The position numbers and the translations under genes are program-made. Under the pieces are notes generated by a model that was given only the letters and a program-made list of their open reading frames with translations, did not search any database and was not told the DNA's origin. Positions 10,150 through 19,184 of a stretch of DNA of 64,000 bases are shown here, in pieces; within the stretch, counting starts at the first letter, position 1, and the number at the start of each line of letters is the position of its first letter. Source of the stretch: Paenibacillus plantarum. Its GTDB lineage: Bacteria; Bacillota; Bacilli; Paenibacillales; NBRC-103111. The stretch covers positions 1 to 64,000 of the forward strand of contig NZ_WHNY01000034.1 in the NCBI RefSeq assembly GCF_013141695.1, in the 5' to 3' direction.

Positions 10150-11127
10150 ATGAAGATTAACGGCGTGTTTGAAGGTGGGGGCGTCAAAGGGATCGCATTG
10201 GCGGGTGGTGTGAGCGCGGCCATAGAACTAGGATATACCTTTCATAATGTCGCAGGTACAAGCTCTGGTGCGATTGTGGCTGCTTTATTGGCAGCTGGCT
10301 ACTCGGGGGAAGAAATGAGGGAGCTGATCCTTAGAGCGCCTTTCAAGTCGTTTATGCAACGTTCTCCTATTTTCAACACGAAGATCATAGGTCCCGCAGC
10401 ACGCTTGTTGCTCAAAAAAGGGCTATATTCTGGCGAAGCCTTGGAACATTGGATCAATCAACAACTCGCGGCGAAAGGCGTTCGCACGTTTGCTGATCTG
10501 GAGCCAAACCAGCTCCGGATTATTGCCTCAGATATTACACAGGGCAAGCTATTGGTTCTACCTAATGATATAGCGCAATATGGCATCGATCCTGGCAAGC
10601 TCTCGGTTGCCAAAGCGGTGAGAATGAGCACGAGCATTCCATACTTCTTCGATCCAGTTAGAATCCGGCGGAATATAAAAAGCTCCGAGAAGGCTAAGCC
10701 ATTCTCAGAGCAGTTTAATTATATCGTGGACGGTGGTTTGTTAAGCAACTTCCCGCTTTGGGTGTACGACAATGAAATGCCACGTGCGAAGCTCATTCCT
10801 GTTATTGGTTTCCAACTCGTTGGAAAGAGTGATACGCCAACACATACGATCCGAGGACCAATTACGATGCTAGAAGCGCTCTTTAGCACAATGCTTAGTG
10901 CCCATGATGAACGCTACATTGAACAGAAGAATCGCTTCCGAACCGTAAAAATTCCTACGTTAGGTGTTGGGAATACACAATTCACCATCTCCAAGGAATT
11001 AAGCATGTCACTGTACGAGTCGGGCTTCTTGTCGGCCAAAGCGTATTTCAAAAGTTGGTCGGCCAGTACCTACGAAGAAAATTATGAGAAATATGTGATG
11101 CGACCTCCACATAAATCTTTAACTTAG
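10150..11127 (+). CDS. Patatin-like phospholipase
   Basis: A 325-residue patatin-fold acyl hydrolase. It has the oxyanion-hole motif EGGGVKG near the start, the nucleophile elbow GTSSG and the catalytic Asp in VDGGLLSNFPLW. It is predicted cytoplasmic with no signal peptide; the substrate is unknown. ATG 10141 abuts the GGGAGG ribosome site, whereas ATG 10150 has proper spacing, so 10150 is taken. It converges with the next gene and overlaps it by four bases. Confidence 0.85.
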   Translation: MKINGVFEGGGVKGIALAGGVSAAIELGYTFHNVAGTSSGAIVAALLAAGYSGEEMRELILRAPFKSFMQRSPIFNTKIIGPAARLLLKKGLYSGEALEHWINQQLAAKGVRTFADLEPNQLRIIASDITQGKLLVLPNDIAQYGIDPGKLSVAKAVRMSTSIPYFFDPVRIRRNIKSSEKAKPFSEQFNYIVDGGLLSNFPLWVYDNEMPRAKLIPVIGFQLVGKSDTPTHTIRGPITMLEALFSTMLSAHDERYIEQKNRFRTVKIPTLGVGNTQFTISKELSMSLYESGFLSAKAYFKSWSASTYEENYEKYVMRPPHKSLT

Positions 11128-11381
11128 TGGTATTTAGGGAGATCATCCTTATCGGAATCTTTCGTCCCGTTGATAACGCGGAATTTCGCGTTCTTCGTTT
11201 TACCTTTTACAGTTCCACGAGGGATGGAAGGTTTCTTCCAACGGGAAGGTGGGAATTTATACAGTAGGAAAATGGCCCCAAGCACAAGGATAGGAATGAA
11301 TAACACACGTAGACTAACGATCAAGCCTATTGCAATCAAAATGCCTATGGCAATTTCAATCGGAGAAAACTTTCTTCTCAT
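11124..11381 (-). CDS. Small membrane protein coupled to yqhQ
   Basis: I do not recognise a named family. The 85-residue protein has two hydrophobic segments near the N-terminus (about residues 8-25 and 27-43) and a basic hydrophilic tail. Its ATG overlaps the yqhQ stop codon (ATGA), which implies translational coupling, and GGAGGG precedes it. Confidence 0.7.
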   Translation of the reverse strand: MRRKFSPIEIAIGILIAIGLIVSLRVLFIPILVLGAIFLLYKFPPSRWKKPSIPRGTVKGKTKNAKFRVINGTKDSDKDDLPKYH

Positions 11382-12319
11382 GCCCGTCCCTCCATAATTC
11401 GTTTTTCCGCTTCTAGCATGCGGTTAAAAGATGCAATGGACACCTCGACTTGACTGTCTTCAGGTTCTTTGGTTGTAAGTAATTGTAGCCAAAGACCAGG
11501 ATACCCTAAATAACGAAGAACTGGTACTTCACGAAGGGAATTCGTAAAACGTAATACCTCATAAGAAACCCCGATAACCAGTGGTAACAAAATGAGACGC
11601 TGTACAATACGCTCGACCATGCCGTCGTAATGAAGGAATGAGTAGATGACAACACCAATTAAAACGGTAAATACGATAAAGCTGCTTCCACAACGATAAT
11701 GAAGAGTGTTGAACTTTTGCACGTTGCTAACCGTTAATTCCATACCTGCTTCATAAGCGCTGATCACTTTATGCTCTGCGCCATGATATTGAAACAATCT
11801 CCGAATCATAGGTGTAAGAGAGATGAAGTAAATATATCCCACCAGCAAAATGATTTTGATTACACCTTCTATAAGATTATGAAGAATCTGATTGCTAAAT
11901 ACATTTTGAAACAAAAACTGTTCAATAATAGCTGGAACTAAAGTAAAAATGAATTTCCCGAATAAAAATGAAAGGACACCGACAAAAGCAACGCCTAGAA
12001 CCATGGAGATGCCAGAGAACATGCCAGCTTTCTCTGCTTTCTTCGGCATGTCAGCTTCACCTTCTTGCTCGGCGAATGACTCAGCTGAGAAATTCAGATG
12101 CTGTGCACCTTTGGCACTGGACTCAATAATTCCTACAATTCCTCGTACAAAAGGAATTTTCTTAAGTGCTTGAACCCACGGAATCACTTTCTTTGGTACT
12201 TCCAAAAAATCAAGGGAACCGTCTTTTTTGCGCACAGCAGTTACATGCACATTTCTTCCTGCGAACATGACGCCCTCGATGACGGCTTGTCCTCCGTATA
12301 TACTGTTTTGTTCTGCCAC
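11378..12319 (-). CDS. yqhQ: DUF1385 membrane protein YqhQ
   Basis: The 313-residue protein shows the DUF1385 opening YGGQAVIEGVM, four or so membrane helices and the conserved cytosolic segment RLFQYHGAEHKVISAYE followed by HYRCGSSF. The biochemical role is unknown. Family position next to yqhR-aroQ-yqhT-efp is conserved in Bacillus. The start is taken at GTG 12319, which is spaced properly from AGAAGGTGA; GTG 12328 also keeps the frame but sits on that ribosome site. Confidence 0.88.
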   Translation of the reverse strand: MAEQNSIYGGQAVIEGVMFAGRNVHVTAVRKKDGSLDFLEVPKKVIPWVQALKKIPFVRGIVGIIESSAKGAQHLNFSAESFAEQEGEADMPKKAEKAGMFSGISMVLGVAFVGVLSFLFGKFIFTLVPAIIEQFLFQNVFSNQILHNLIEGVIKIILLVGYIYFISLTPMIRRLFQYHGAEHKVISAYEAGMELTVSNVQKFNTLHYRCGSSFIVFTVLIGVVIYSFLHYDGMVERIVQRLILLPLVIGVSYEVLRFTNSLREVPVLRYLGYPGLWLQLLTTKEPEDSQVEVSIASFNRMLEAEKRIMEGRA

Positions 12320-12467
12320 AAGATTCACCTTCTCATCTTTCTCGAATTCAGTTTCTCACTTTCTTATTGTAACGGATTCAGGTGTTGAATGCTACCGATT
12401 GCGACAGAACATACTATGATTGCCAATGAATAGACAAGCCTTATCGGTAGAGAAAGGAAGATCGCAG

Positions 12468-12959
12468 ATGACAAGTGCGCATACCGCGAAGAAAAAACAG
12501 ACGAATCGTTGGGTATTTGTACTATATATCGGTTTTTTTGCAGGGTTAATTTGGGGTGCCCTCAAAATCGTGGAGAATTACTTTAAGTTCACAACCATAG
12601 GCATTGGTTTTCTTGTTGAACCTTTTTTCAAGCACGATTTTTTTAATACGTGGATGGGATTATTCATGGGGTGGATCACATTTGCTCTATTCTCGATATT
12701 CGCGGCTTTCATCTACATGGTCACCATGTGGAAATTACGCAGTCCTTTTTGGGGGATAGGCTATGGTGCACTGTGGTGGGCGATCATTTATCTCATTGTA
12801 GGACCAATTACGGGAATGGTGTATTGGATTTCAGAGTTGGAGCTAAATACAATCATCAGTGATGTCTGTTTATTCCTCGTATGGGGGATGTTTATTGGGT
12901 ATTCGATTGCCATTGAATATACAAGCGCTAGAACGACAGAGGCTATACCCAAGACATGA
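12468..12959 (+). CDS. yqhR: YqhR-family membrane protein
   Basis: A 163-residue protein with four predicted membrane helices and a short basic N-terminus. It is identified as YqhR from length, hydrophobicity and its place between yqhQ and aroQ. ATG 12468 is preceded by GAAAGGAAG; the longer frame from 12420 has no ribosome site. Function is not known. It is divergent from yqhQ. Confidence 0.75.
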   Translation: MTSAHTAKKKQTNRWVFVLYIGFFAGLIWGALKIVENYFKFTTIGIGFLVEPFFKHDFFNTWMGLFMGWITFALFSIFAAFIYMVTMWKLRSPFWGIGYGALWWAIIYLIVGPITGMVYWISELELNTIISDVCLFLVWGMFIGYSIAIEYTSARTTEAIPKT

Positions 12960-13038
12960 AAGTTATGGTAAAATATCAAAGGTTAATTAGCCGTAAGCAG
13001 CTAGTTGCCTATGACGATTGTTTCGGGAGGATTTCGAA

Positions 13039-13470
13039 TTGAAAAGGGTTCTAGTTTTGAATGGTCCGAATTTGAATATGCTTGGCATACGTGAACCTGG
13101 TGTATATGGAACCGTCACACTTTCTTCCATCATTGAAGGTTTGCAAGAGCTTGGAACCGAGCTTTCGCTTGAATTGGAGAGCTTCCAATCTAACCATGAA
13201 GGCGAGATTATTGACAAAATTCACGCTGCCTATGGTACAAAGGATGGGATACTTATGAATCCTGGTGCCTTCACGCATTACAGCTATGCGATACGTGATG
13301 CGCTGTCTACGGTTCAATTGCCAACGGTAGAGGTTCATATTTCGAATATTCATAAACGTGAAGAATTTCGTCATCATTCGGTCATTGCACCCGTTGTAAT
13401 TGGTCAAATATGTGGATTTGGCGCAGATAGTTATGCGCTTGGTTTACGAGCATTACTACCCCATCTGTAA
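13039..13470 (+). CDS. aroQ: 3-dehydroquinate dehydratase, type II
   Basis: The 143-residue enzyme converts 3-dehydroquinate to 3-dehydroshikimate in the shikimate pathway. Type II motifs are present: [42 protein letters not shown], and [18 protein letters not shown] with the catalytic His. The start is TTG 13039, eight bases after GGGAGG. It is followed by the leader element of the peptidase gene. Confidence 0.95.
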   Translation: MKRVLVLNGPNLNMLGIREPGVYGTVTLSSIIEGLQELGTELSLELESFQSNHEGEIIDKIHAAYGTKDGILMNPGAFTHYSYAIRDALSTVQLPTVEVHISNIHKREEFRHHSVIAPVVIGQICGFGADSYALGLRALLPHL

Positions 13471-13519
13471 GCACTTGCTTACGAAGCTAGTTTTGTTAAA
13501 GCAAAACTTATAAGAAGGA
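13469..13519 (+). promoter_or_regulatory. Leader hairpin element before the YqhT-like peptidase
   Basis: AAGC-ACTT-GCTT (13469-13480) can form a 4-bp hairpin; ACGAAGCT follows, then AGTTTTG (13489-13495) pairs with CAAAACT (13502-13508) around a 6-base loop, directly before the AAGAAGG ribosome site. It shares the 14-mer CGAAGCTAGTTTTG with the leader of yqhV. Confidence 0.6.
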
Positions 13520-13531
13520 ATGGTGATTTGG

Positions 13532-14605
13532 ATGCAGGAGAAACGTATTGAACGTCTACGCGAGGCTATGCAGCAGCAGGAATTACCGGCACTACTCATC
13601 ACGAACGCATATAACCGTACATATGTATCTGGTTTCACTGGTTCATCTGGCTATGTACTGATTACGTTAGACCGTGCCATCTTATTAACTGATTTCCGTT
13701 ATATGACGCAAGCGCCGCAACAAGCCAAATTGTTTGAAGTGGTTGAACATAAAGCAAAGGCGATCGACACCGTAACAGAACTCTTGCAGAAGCAAGGGAT
13801 CAAGAAACTTGGTTTCGAGCAAAGCGATGTTTCTTATGGCGATTTTTTAACCTATCAACAAGGACTTCCGGGCATCGAATTCGTGCCAACTTCACGTCTT
13901 GTTGAATTGATTCGTATGGTAAAAGACGAAGCAGAACTGCAAGTGATGCAGGAAGCGGCTGATTTGGCCGATCAAACTTTCTCACACATCCTTAACTTCA
14001 TTAAGCCTGGTGTCAAAGAGTTAGATATTGCCCTAGAAATTGAAGTGTTTATTCGTAAAAACGGAGGCACCTCGACATCCTTCGAGACGATCGTCGCGTC
14101 TGGTGAGCGTTCAGCGTTACCTCACGGTAAAGCAAGTGATCGCATTCTCCAATTAAACGAATTTGTCAAATTGGATTTTGGAGCGTATTATAAAGGTTAT
14201 TGCTCTGACATCACAAGAACGGTTATGCTAGGAAAGCCGACAGATAAACATAAAGAAATTTATGATATTGTGTTGGAAGCACAGTTGAATTGTTTGGCAA
14301 ACCTGAAACCAGGCATTACGGGTAGAGAAGGCGATGCGTTCGCACGCGATGTCATCGTGAAGCGCGGCTATGGCGATTATTTCGGTCACGGGACCGGGCA
14401 TGGGCTGGGGATGGAAGTGCACGAATCTCCGCGTGTGTCGAAAACCGAAGATATGATTTTAACTCCTGGTATGGTTGTTACTGTTGAGCCTGGTATTTAT
14501 CTCCCTGATTTTGGCGGAGTTCGAATTGAGGATGACGTAGTAATTACTGAGACCGGCATTAAAATACTTACACATTCTACCAAAGATTTTCTTATCATTG
14601 ACTAG
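13532..14605 (+). CDS. Xaa-Pro aminopeptidase/prolidase-type M24 peptidase (YqhT-like)
   Basis: A 357-residue creatinase/aminopeptidase P fold protein. The metal ligands are visible: Asp in KLDFGAYY, Asp in GYCSDITR, His in GHGTGHGLG, Glu in VTVEPGIY and Glu in VRIEDDV. It probably removes N-terminal residues before proline or cleaves X-Pro dipeptides. It is placed directly before efp, whose product relieves stalling at proline runs; this pairing is conserved in Bacillus. ATG 13532 gives the family N-terminus; ATG 13520 and GTG 13523 sit too close to AAGAAGG. Confidence 0.9.
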   Translation: MQEKRIERLREAMQQQELPALLITNAYNRTYVSGFTGSSGYVLITLDRAILLTDFRYMTQAPQQAKLFEVVEHKAKAIDTVTELLQKQGIKKLGFEQSDVSYGDFLTYQQGLPGIEFVPTSRLVELIRMVKDEAELQVMQEAADLADQTFSHILNFIKPGVKELDIALEIEVFIRKNGGTSTSFETIVASGERSALPHGKASDRILQLNEFVKLDFGAYYKGYCSDITRTVMLGKPTDKHKEIYDIVLEAQLNCLANLKPGITGREGDAFARDVIVKRGYGDYFGHGTGHGLGMEVHESPRVSKTEDMILTPGMVVTVEPGIYLPDFGGVRIEDDVVITETGIKILTHSTKDFLIID

Positions 14606-14620
14606 CGGAGGGATTTACAA

Positions 14621-15184
14621 GTGATATCAGTAAACGATTTTAAAACAGGTCTTACCATTGAAGTTGAGCATGATATTTTCACAGTTCTAGATTTCCAACA
14701 CGTTAAACCAGGTAAAGGTGCAGCATTCGTGCGCTCCAAGCTCAAAAACCTACGCAACGGTAACACGGTTGAGCGTACGTTCCGTGCAGGTGAGAACGTT
14801 GGACGTGCTCACATCGAAAACCGTGAAATGCAGTACTTGTACGCAGCTGGCGACGAGTACACGTTCATGGATACGGAGACTTACGATCAGATTTCGCTTG
14901 CCCACGAGCAATTGAAATGGGAATTGAACTTTTTGAAAGAAAACATGAACATCAAAATCATGAGCTATCAAGGTGAAATTCTAGGGATTAACCTTCCGAA
15001 GAGCGTTGACTTGAAAGTTGTTGAAACCGATGCAAGCGTTAAAGGAAACACAGCACAAGGCGCATTGAAAAATGCGAAAGTGGAAACAGGTCTTAATGTA
15101 ATGGTGCCACTTTTCATCAACGAAGGCGATGTTCTTTCCGTTGATACAGATGACGGCAAATACCTTTCACGCGCGAGCAACTAA
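14621..15184 (+). CDS. efp: Elongation factor P
   Basis: The 187-residue factor has the KOW-like N-domain and two OB domains; the C-terminal signature region begins near [17 protein letters not shown] binds between the P and E sites and speeds peptide bonds at polyproline stretches. The modifiable tip loop is HVKPGKGAA with Lys32, the residue modified in B. subtilis. The start is GTG 14621 after GGAGGG. It ends at a strong terminator. Confidence 0.97.
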   Translation: MISVNDFKTGLTIEVEHDIFTVLDFQHVKPGKGAAFVRSKLKNLRNGNTVERTFRAGENVGRAHIENREMQYLYAAGDEYTFMDTETYDQISLAHEQLKWELNFLKENMNIKIMSYQGEILGINLPKSVDLKVVETDASVKGNTAQGALKNAKVETGLNVMVPLFINEGDVLSVDTDDGKYLSRASN

Positions 15185-15190
15185 AAAGAT

Positions 15191-15229
15191 AAGCCTTTCG
15201 GACTCATCGGAGTCCGAAAGGCTTTTTTT
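15191..15229 (+). terminator. Terminator after efp
   Basis: Perfect 15-bp stem (15191-15205 with 15210-15224), ATCG loop, run of T. Confidence 0.95.
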
Positions 15230-15257
15230 CTTTTCTTACCACAGCCCGCCAAATGTA

Positions 15258-15266
15258 TGCTATAAT
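15258..15266 (+). promoter_or_regulatory. Extended -10 promoter of lysC
   Basis: TGC-TATAAT (15258-15266) with no good -35. The leader from here to the start codon is only about 40 bases, too short for a lysine riboswitch. Confidence 0.6.
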
Positions 15267-15309
15267 ATTGAATTGTTATGCACTAGTATGCGTTAGGAGT
15301 GGGTCAGCT

Positions 15310-16566
15310 TTGTCTCTTATAGTGATGAAATTTGGCGGTAGCTCTGTCGGTGATGCGGAGCGAATGAAACGAGTTGCAAAAAGAATCGTGGAGCGTAAAC
15401 AAGCTGGACACAGCTGCGTTGTTGTCGTTTCTGCGATGGGTGATACAACGGATGATTTAATCGACTTGTCCAAGCAAATTTACGATGGAGCCCCACCGGC
15501 TCGTGAAATGGATATGTTGTTGACGACGGGCGAGCAAGTTTCCGTAGCGCTTTTATCGATGGCCATACATAATCTTGGTGAACAAGCGGTTTCGTACACC
15601 GGGTGGCAAAGTGGCATTTATACGGAGCCTGTACATGGGAAAGCAAGAATTAGTGATATTCAACCTCATCGTGTTCTGAACGCGATTGAGCAAGGGAATG
15701 TGGTCATCGTAGCTGGTTTCCAAGGGATGACTGAAGCGGGTGAAATTACAACGTTAGGCCGCGGCGGATCCGATACAACAGCAGTCGCACTGGCTGCAGC
15801 GATCAAAGCGGATCTTTGTGAAATTTATACCGATGTTGATGGCATTTATTCAACAGATCCTCGAATTGTGAAAGTAGCTAGAAAGCTTGCTGAAATTTCC
15901 TATGATGAAATGTTGGAGCTTGCTAACCTTGGAGCTGCAGTTCTTCATCCTCGCGCAGTCGAGTATGCGAAAAATTACAACGTGACCCTCGTGGTGCGTT
16001 CAAGCTTTAATTACAATGAAGGCACCAATGTGAAGGAGGAAGCAGTGATGGAGCAAGGAATCGTCGTTCGTGGCATCGCATATGACAAAAATGTAGCAAG
16101 AATTAGTATTCTGGGTGTTCCTGAGAAACCAGGTCAGCTTGCTAAAGTATTCTTAGCACTTGCTGAAGTGCAAATTGACGTGGACATTATCGTTCAAAGC
16201 GGTGTGATTAACGGATCTGCGGATTTCTCTTTCACAACGACATTGGCGGATCGTGAGAAAGCGCTAGATGTCATTGAACAAATTCGTGCTGAGGTTGGTT
16301 TCCGTGAAGTAACGTCCGAAGTTGATCTTGTTAAAGTTTCGATAGTGGGTGCTGGTATGGTTAGCTCACCGGGGGTTGCCGCTACGATGTTCAAAGTCAT
16401 TTCTGATCTTGGCATTACGATCTCATTGGTAAGTACATCAGAGATTAAAATGTCTTGTGTCATTGACAATACGAACTTAACCGATGTGATCCGTGCTCTT
16501 CACACAGCATATGGCTTAGACACAGCTGAGCAAGCTTATGTTGGTGGTCCAGAAGATCGCAGATAA
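15310..16566 (+). CDS. lysC: Aspartate kinase with in-frame internal start
   Basis: The enzyme phosphorylates aspartate, the first step to lysine, diaminopimelate (cell wall and dipicolinate), threonine and methionine. The 418 residues begin at TTG 15310, ten bases after TAGGAG. The kinase domain has KFGGSSVGD, TTGEQVS and GRGGSDTTAVALAAA; two ACT domains follow (VRISILGVP ..., VKVSIVGAG ...). Codon 247 is an ATG with its own AAGGAGG, as in B. subtilis lysC, where the separate beta subunit starts there. It is inserted between efp and yqhV relative to the B. subtilis order. Confidence 0.95.
   Translation: MSLIVMKFGGSSVGDAERMKRVAKRIVERKQAGHSCVVVVSAMGDTTDDLIDLSKQIYDGAPPAREMDMLLTTGEQVSVALLSMAIHNLGEQAVSYTGWQSGIYTEPVHGKARISDIQPHRVLNAIEQGNVVIVAGFQGMTEAGEITTLGRGGSDTTAVALAAAIKADLCEIYTDVDGIYSTDPRIVKVARKLAEISYDEMLELANLGAAVLHPRAVEYAKNYNVTLVVRSSFNYNEGTNVKEEAVMEQGIVVRGIAYDKNVARISILGVPEKPGQLAKVFLALAEVQIDVDIIVQSGVINGSADFSFTTTLADREKALDVIEQIRAEVGFREVTSEVDLVKVSIVGAGMVSSPGVAATMFKVISDLGITISLVSTSEIKMSCVIDNTNLTDVIRALHTAYGLDTAEQAYVGGPEDRR
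16033..16050 (+). promoter_or_regulatory. Internal ribosome site and start for the LysC beta subunit
   Basis: AAGGAGG (16033-16039) is followed by an in-frame ATG at 16048. Translation from here gives a 172-residue protein consisting only of the ACT regulatory domains (16048-16566). Confidence 0.75.
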
Positions 16567-16576
16567 TTTGGAATTC

Positions 16577-17041
16577 TTAATGAAGTTTGTCTGCAATGAA
16601 ATAAGCAATCTTCAATAGAAATGCCGTTATTCCGGCAGCCATTAAGGGTCCTACCGGAATGCCACGCATAAATAAGATGCCAAATATAGAACCAAGGACA
16701 AGACCCACAATTAATTGTGGGTCTACTTTTAGTAACTCCAAGCCTTTCCCATTCATATAGGTGGCAATCGCCCCTCCCACGAGGGCGATGATGCCAGGCC
16801 ATGTAGTGAAGACAGAGAGGATATCTTTCATCGAAATACGGTCACTTGCAAATGGAATCAATACACCGATTGTTAGGAACAGCAAGCCGAGCTCAAGACC
16901 TCTACGTTCCATGGTAGGGAAATAGCGATCGAGACCAATTAACTTAATGGCCAGTAAAAGACAAGCCGCAGTTGTAATGATCGGCGAACGGCCTATGAGT
17001 CCAATAATAATTAGAATAACTAAGAGCATATCACCATTCAT
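16577..17041 (-). CDS. DUF441 family membrane protein
   Basis: The 154-residue hydrophobic protein has four or five helices and the DUF441 pattern ([55 protein letters not shown]). Function is unknown. Two in-frame ATGs exist; 17041 is better spaced from AAGGGG than 17047. It converges with lysC. Confidence 0.8.
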   Translation of the reverse strand: MNGDMLLVILIIIGLIGRSPIITTAACLLLAIKLIGLDRYFPTMERRGLELGLLFLTIGVLIPFASDRISMKDILSVFTTWPGIIALVGGAIATYMNGKGLELLKVDPQLIVGLVLGSIFGILFMRGIPVGPLMAAGITAFLLKIAYFIADKLH

Positions 17042-17119
17042 ATACATAACCCCTTGTCCTCATCATCGTCATTTAAGTTTATGAAAGGGGCTTGTATTTA
17101 GAACGCATGGTAAGGTGGA

Positions 17120-17839
17120 CTATCGCCCAAAAGGAACCATCTGATCGTTTTCCAGAACGGGAACGCATTCCGCACTATTCGTCTTGGCACAAAGTTCGAC
17201 ATCCGCGAGGAAGCCGGACTTTTTCATTTTTTTACCATTGCTGCAAGAGAGAATGGTCTCGAGCAAGTGATCCTTAGCTTCGAGATAGCAACCTCGCATT
17301 GCTAGACCGAAGTCATTCGTTATCATGTGCTGCTCACCTAGTAGAATCGCGATTTCATTCAGGATGAGGCCGGCACAGAGGCCGTCCTCCAAAGAGAATA
17401 CATCTTGTGTACCTGCACAGACGATCACGGTGTCCCGTTTAAGGTCGATAGCTGCCGCAGCAGAGGCTTTGCCGTTAATGATGGCTCCCGCAAGCACACG
17501 ATCGGCTTTAATCGCTTTTTGAATCCCTCTTGTGCCATTAGTAGTCGTCAAGATGATGCGTTTGCCTTGAACGACTTCGCGCGTGTACTCAAGTGGTGAA
17601 TTGCCAAAATCAAAGCCAGGAATTTTTTTGCAATAGCGCTCTCCACCAAGTAGATCACCCTCTCTCGCCAATTCCTTCGCTTTTATAACCGTATCAACAG
17701 GGACTACACCCTTGCTGCCATTCATCAATGCGGTGATGATTGTGCTGGTTGCACGTAAAACATCAACGACAATGACGGTTTTATGGAGAAACTCGTCACT
17801 TCTTGCTTCGCCGATGTTGGCGATCACCTCGATATGCAT
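17120..17839 (-). CDS. comB: 2-phosphosulfolactate phosphatase
   Basis: A 239-residue ComB-family Mg-dependent phosphatase that turns (R)-2-phospho-3-sulfolactate into sulfolactate. Family motifs: VIVVDVLRATSTI, GGERYCKKIPGFDFGNSP, TTTNGTRG, VCAGTQ and SLEDGLCAG. It lies three bases after the comA gene and is co-transcribed with it. In methanogens this serves coenzyme M synthesis; in spore-formers 3-sulfolactate is a known spore constituent, which fits this sporulation neighbourhood. Confidence 0.9.
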   Translation of the reverse strand: MHIEVIANIGEARSDEFLHKTVIVVDVLRATSTIITALMNGSKGVVPVDTVIKAKELAREGDLLGGERYCKKIPGFDFGNSPLEYTREVVQGKRIILTTTNGTRGIQKAIKADRVLAGAIINGKASAAAAIDLKRDTVIVCAGTQDVFSLEDGLCAGLILNEIAILLGEQHMITNDFGLAMRGCYLEAKDHLLETILSCSNGKKMKKSGFLADVELCAKTNSAECVPVLENDQMVPFGR

Positions 17840-17842
17840 GTG

Positions 17843-18646
17843 TTAATCCTTTCTGGCACCCAAGGACAACGTATCTGAACGTAGTCCTCTCCTCAAAGCT
17901 TCTAACGCAATAACTTCATCTGGGGAAATATTGCCCAAGTGAATATCGGGACCGAGGGAGTTAATCAGGTGCACTTGTTGGCTTTTTAGCGGTGCCTCCC
18001 ACAAGAGCTTATCACCTGAAATGGAAGCAAGCACGCTTTGCAGTTCCTCATCTTTGCATTTCCCTTCCCCATCGAAAATGCCAACACCCATGCCAGACTC
18101 ACGCGCTTCAATCGTGACAAGGGAAGCACCTAATTCCGAATCGATTAAGACCGTATCAATTAATTCTGCTAATTCTATGGAGGAGCCCCATCCTTTTTTT
18201 CCATACTCCGTAACGACTTCTAACCCTTCATCTAACCCTCTGGTAATTAACTTATTCCGTTGTCTACGATCCATTTGAATGGTGCCGTCAGATATTTCAA
18301 CGCCATTAAAGCCGAGTGCAAGGATCATGTCAAAAAATGAATCTACTGCATGCTGGGTTACAGCCACTTCCAGAAAAGTACCTCCTGGGTAAATGAGAAT
18401 GTTATTCTCTTTGGCTAGGTTTATTTTGCTTCGCAGAATGGATTGTGGATAAAGCGGTGAAGTCCCGAATCCAAGTTTGATCATATCCACGTGGCTGCTA
18501 GAGGTTTGGAGCAAATCCTGAAAGGCAATCATGCCAAGCCCCTTATCCATCACCATCGTTTTCCCCAACGTTCTTGGTTTCTGTTGCCTTGTTCCTGTAG
18601 GGTCGGCTAGAACGGGGTTCCATTTTAATTGAGAGGTCACTTCCAT
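17843..18646 (-). CDS. comA: Phosphosulfolactate synthase
   Basis: A 267-residue ComA-family TIM-barrel enzyme adding sulfite to phosphoenolpyruvate to give phosphosulfolactate. Visible family segments are VDMIKLGFGTSPLYP, YPGGTFLEVAV, GFNGVEISDGTI, VTEYGKKGWG and WEAPLKSQQVHLI. The start codon at 18646 follows GAGGAG at proper spacing. The first gene of a two-gene operon with comB. I could not assign a convincing sporulation promoter upstream. Confidence 0.9.
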   Translation of the reverse strand: MEVTSQLKWNPVLADPTGTRQQKPRTLGKTMVMDKGLGMIAFQDLLQTSSSHVDMIKLGFGTSPLYPQSILRSKINLAKENNILIYPGGTFLEVAVTQHAVDSFFDMILALGFNGVEISDGTIQMDRRQRNKLITRGLDEGLEVVTEYGKKGWGSSIELAELIDTVLIDSELGASLVTIEARESGMGVGIFDGEGKCKDEELQSVLASISGDKLLWEAPLKSQQVHLINSLGPDIHLGNISPDEVIALEALRRGLRSDTLSLGARKD

Positions 18647-18761
18647 CGGTATTTCTCCTCACTGTCCTTCGAAGGATCAATTATGTGTACAGCATATGCA
18701 TGAGCACAAATGGAGGTGCCCAGCATGCCTAAAATGAGACGAGCTCGCATAAGGTAGGGAA

Positions 18762-18840
18762 AAGCGTATGCTTCCGAAGCTAGTTTTGATGTTGCACTAG
18801 TCCGCTTCGCTTGCATGAGCTAGAAATCTTTTGGGAGGTG
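18762..18840 (+). promoter_or_regulatory. Leader hairpin element before yqhV
   Basis: AAGC-GTAT-GCTT (18762-18773) is followed by CGAAGCTAGTTTTG (18775-18788), the same 14-mer as in the peptidase leader. Here the downstream arm differs: CGAAGCTAGT can pair with ACTAG..GCTTCG (18796-18809), and outer ATGC/GCAT (18768-18771, 18813-18816) extends the fold. The GGGAGG ribosome site follows at 18833. Confidence 0.55.
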
Positions 18841-18842
18841 TT

Positions 18843-19112
18843 ATGTACATGAACAAGATTGTACTCACGATGGCTTCCTTGCGGGTGATGTCAGGGAGCA
18901 TCGAAATTATTGCTGCTATTCTTATGATCAGATTGGCGACGATCGAGAAGGCGCTGTTGGTGAATTCAGCTCTAGCACTAGTAGGTCCTCTAGTACTATT
19001 AACTACGACAACAATTGGATTAGTAGGCGTAGCAGACAAACTATCATATGGGAAGATGTTGTGGATCATAGCAGGGGTCAGTTGTTTGTTTATTGGGATT
19101 ATTAAAAAGTAA
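18843..19112 (+). CDS. yqhV: DUF2619 family membrane protein YqhV
   Basis: An 89-residue protein with three predicted helices (TMASLRVMSGSIEIIAAIL, LVNSALALVGPLVLL, LWIIAGVSCLFIGII) matching YqhV, which precedes spoIIIAA in Bacillus. Function unknown. ATG 18843 and 18849 are both possible after GGGAGG; the difference is two residues. Confidence 0.85.
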   Translation: MYMNKIVLTMASLRVMSGSIEIIAAILMIRLATIEKALLVNSALALVGPLVLLTTTTIGLVGVADKLSYGKMLWIIAGVSCLFIGIIKK

Positions 19113-19116
19113 TCGG

Positions 19117-19145
19117 TCATATTTCTTTCTAGTAAGCATAGAAAT
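19117..19145 (+). promoter_or_regulatory. SigE-type promoter of the spoIIIA operon
   Basis: TCATATTT (19117-19124) and CATAGAAAT (from 19137) resemble the SigE -35 (kmATATT) and -10 (CATACAnT) with about 13 bases between. It lies between yqhV and spoIIIAA, the expected place for mother-cell transcription. Confidence 0.65.
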
Positions 19146-19184
19146 GAATATAGAAGACTGGACAACTTGGAGGGCTGTCTCCCA

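Noticed and set aside
15200..15310. Lysine riboswitch before lysC
   Set aside because: The space between efp terminator and lysC start is too short and no L-box elements are visible.
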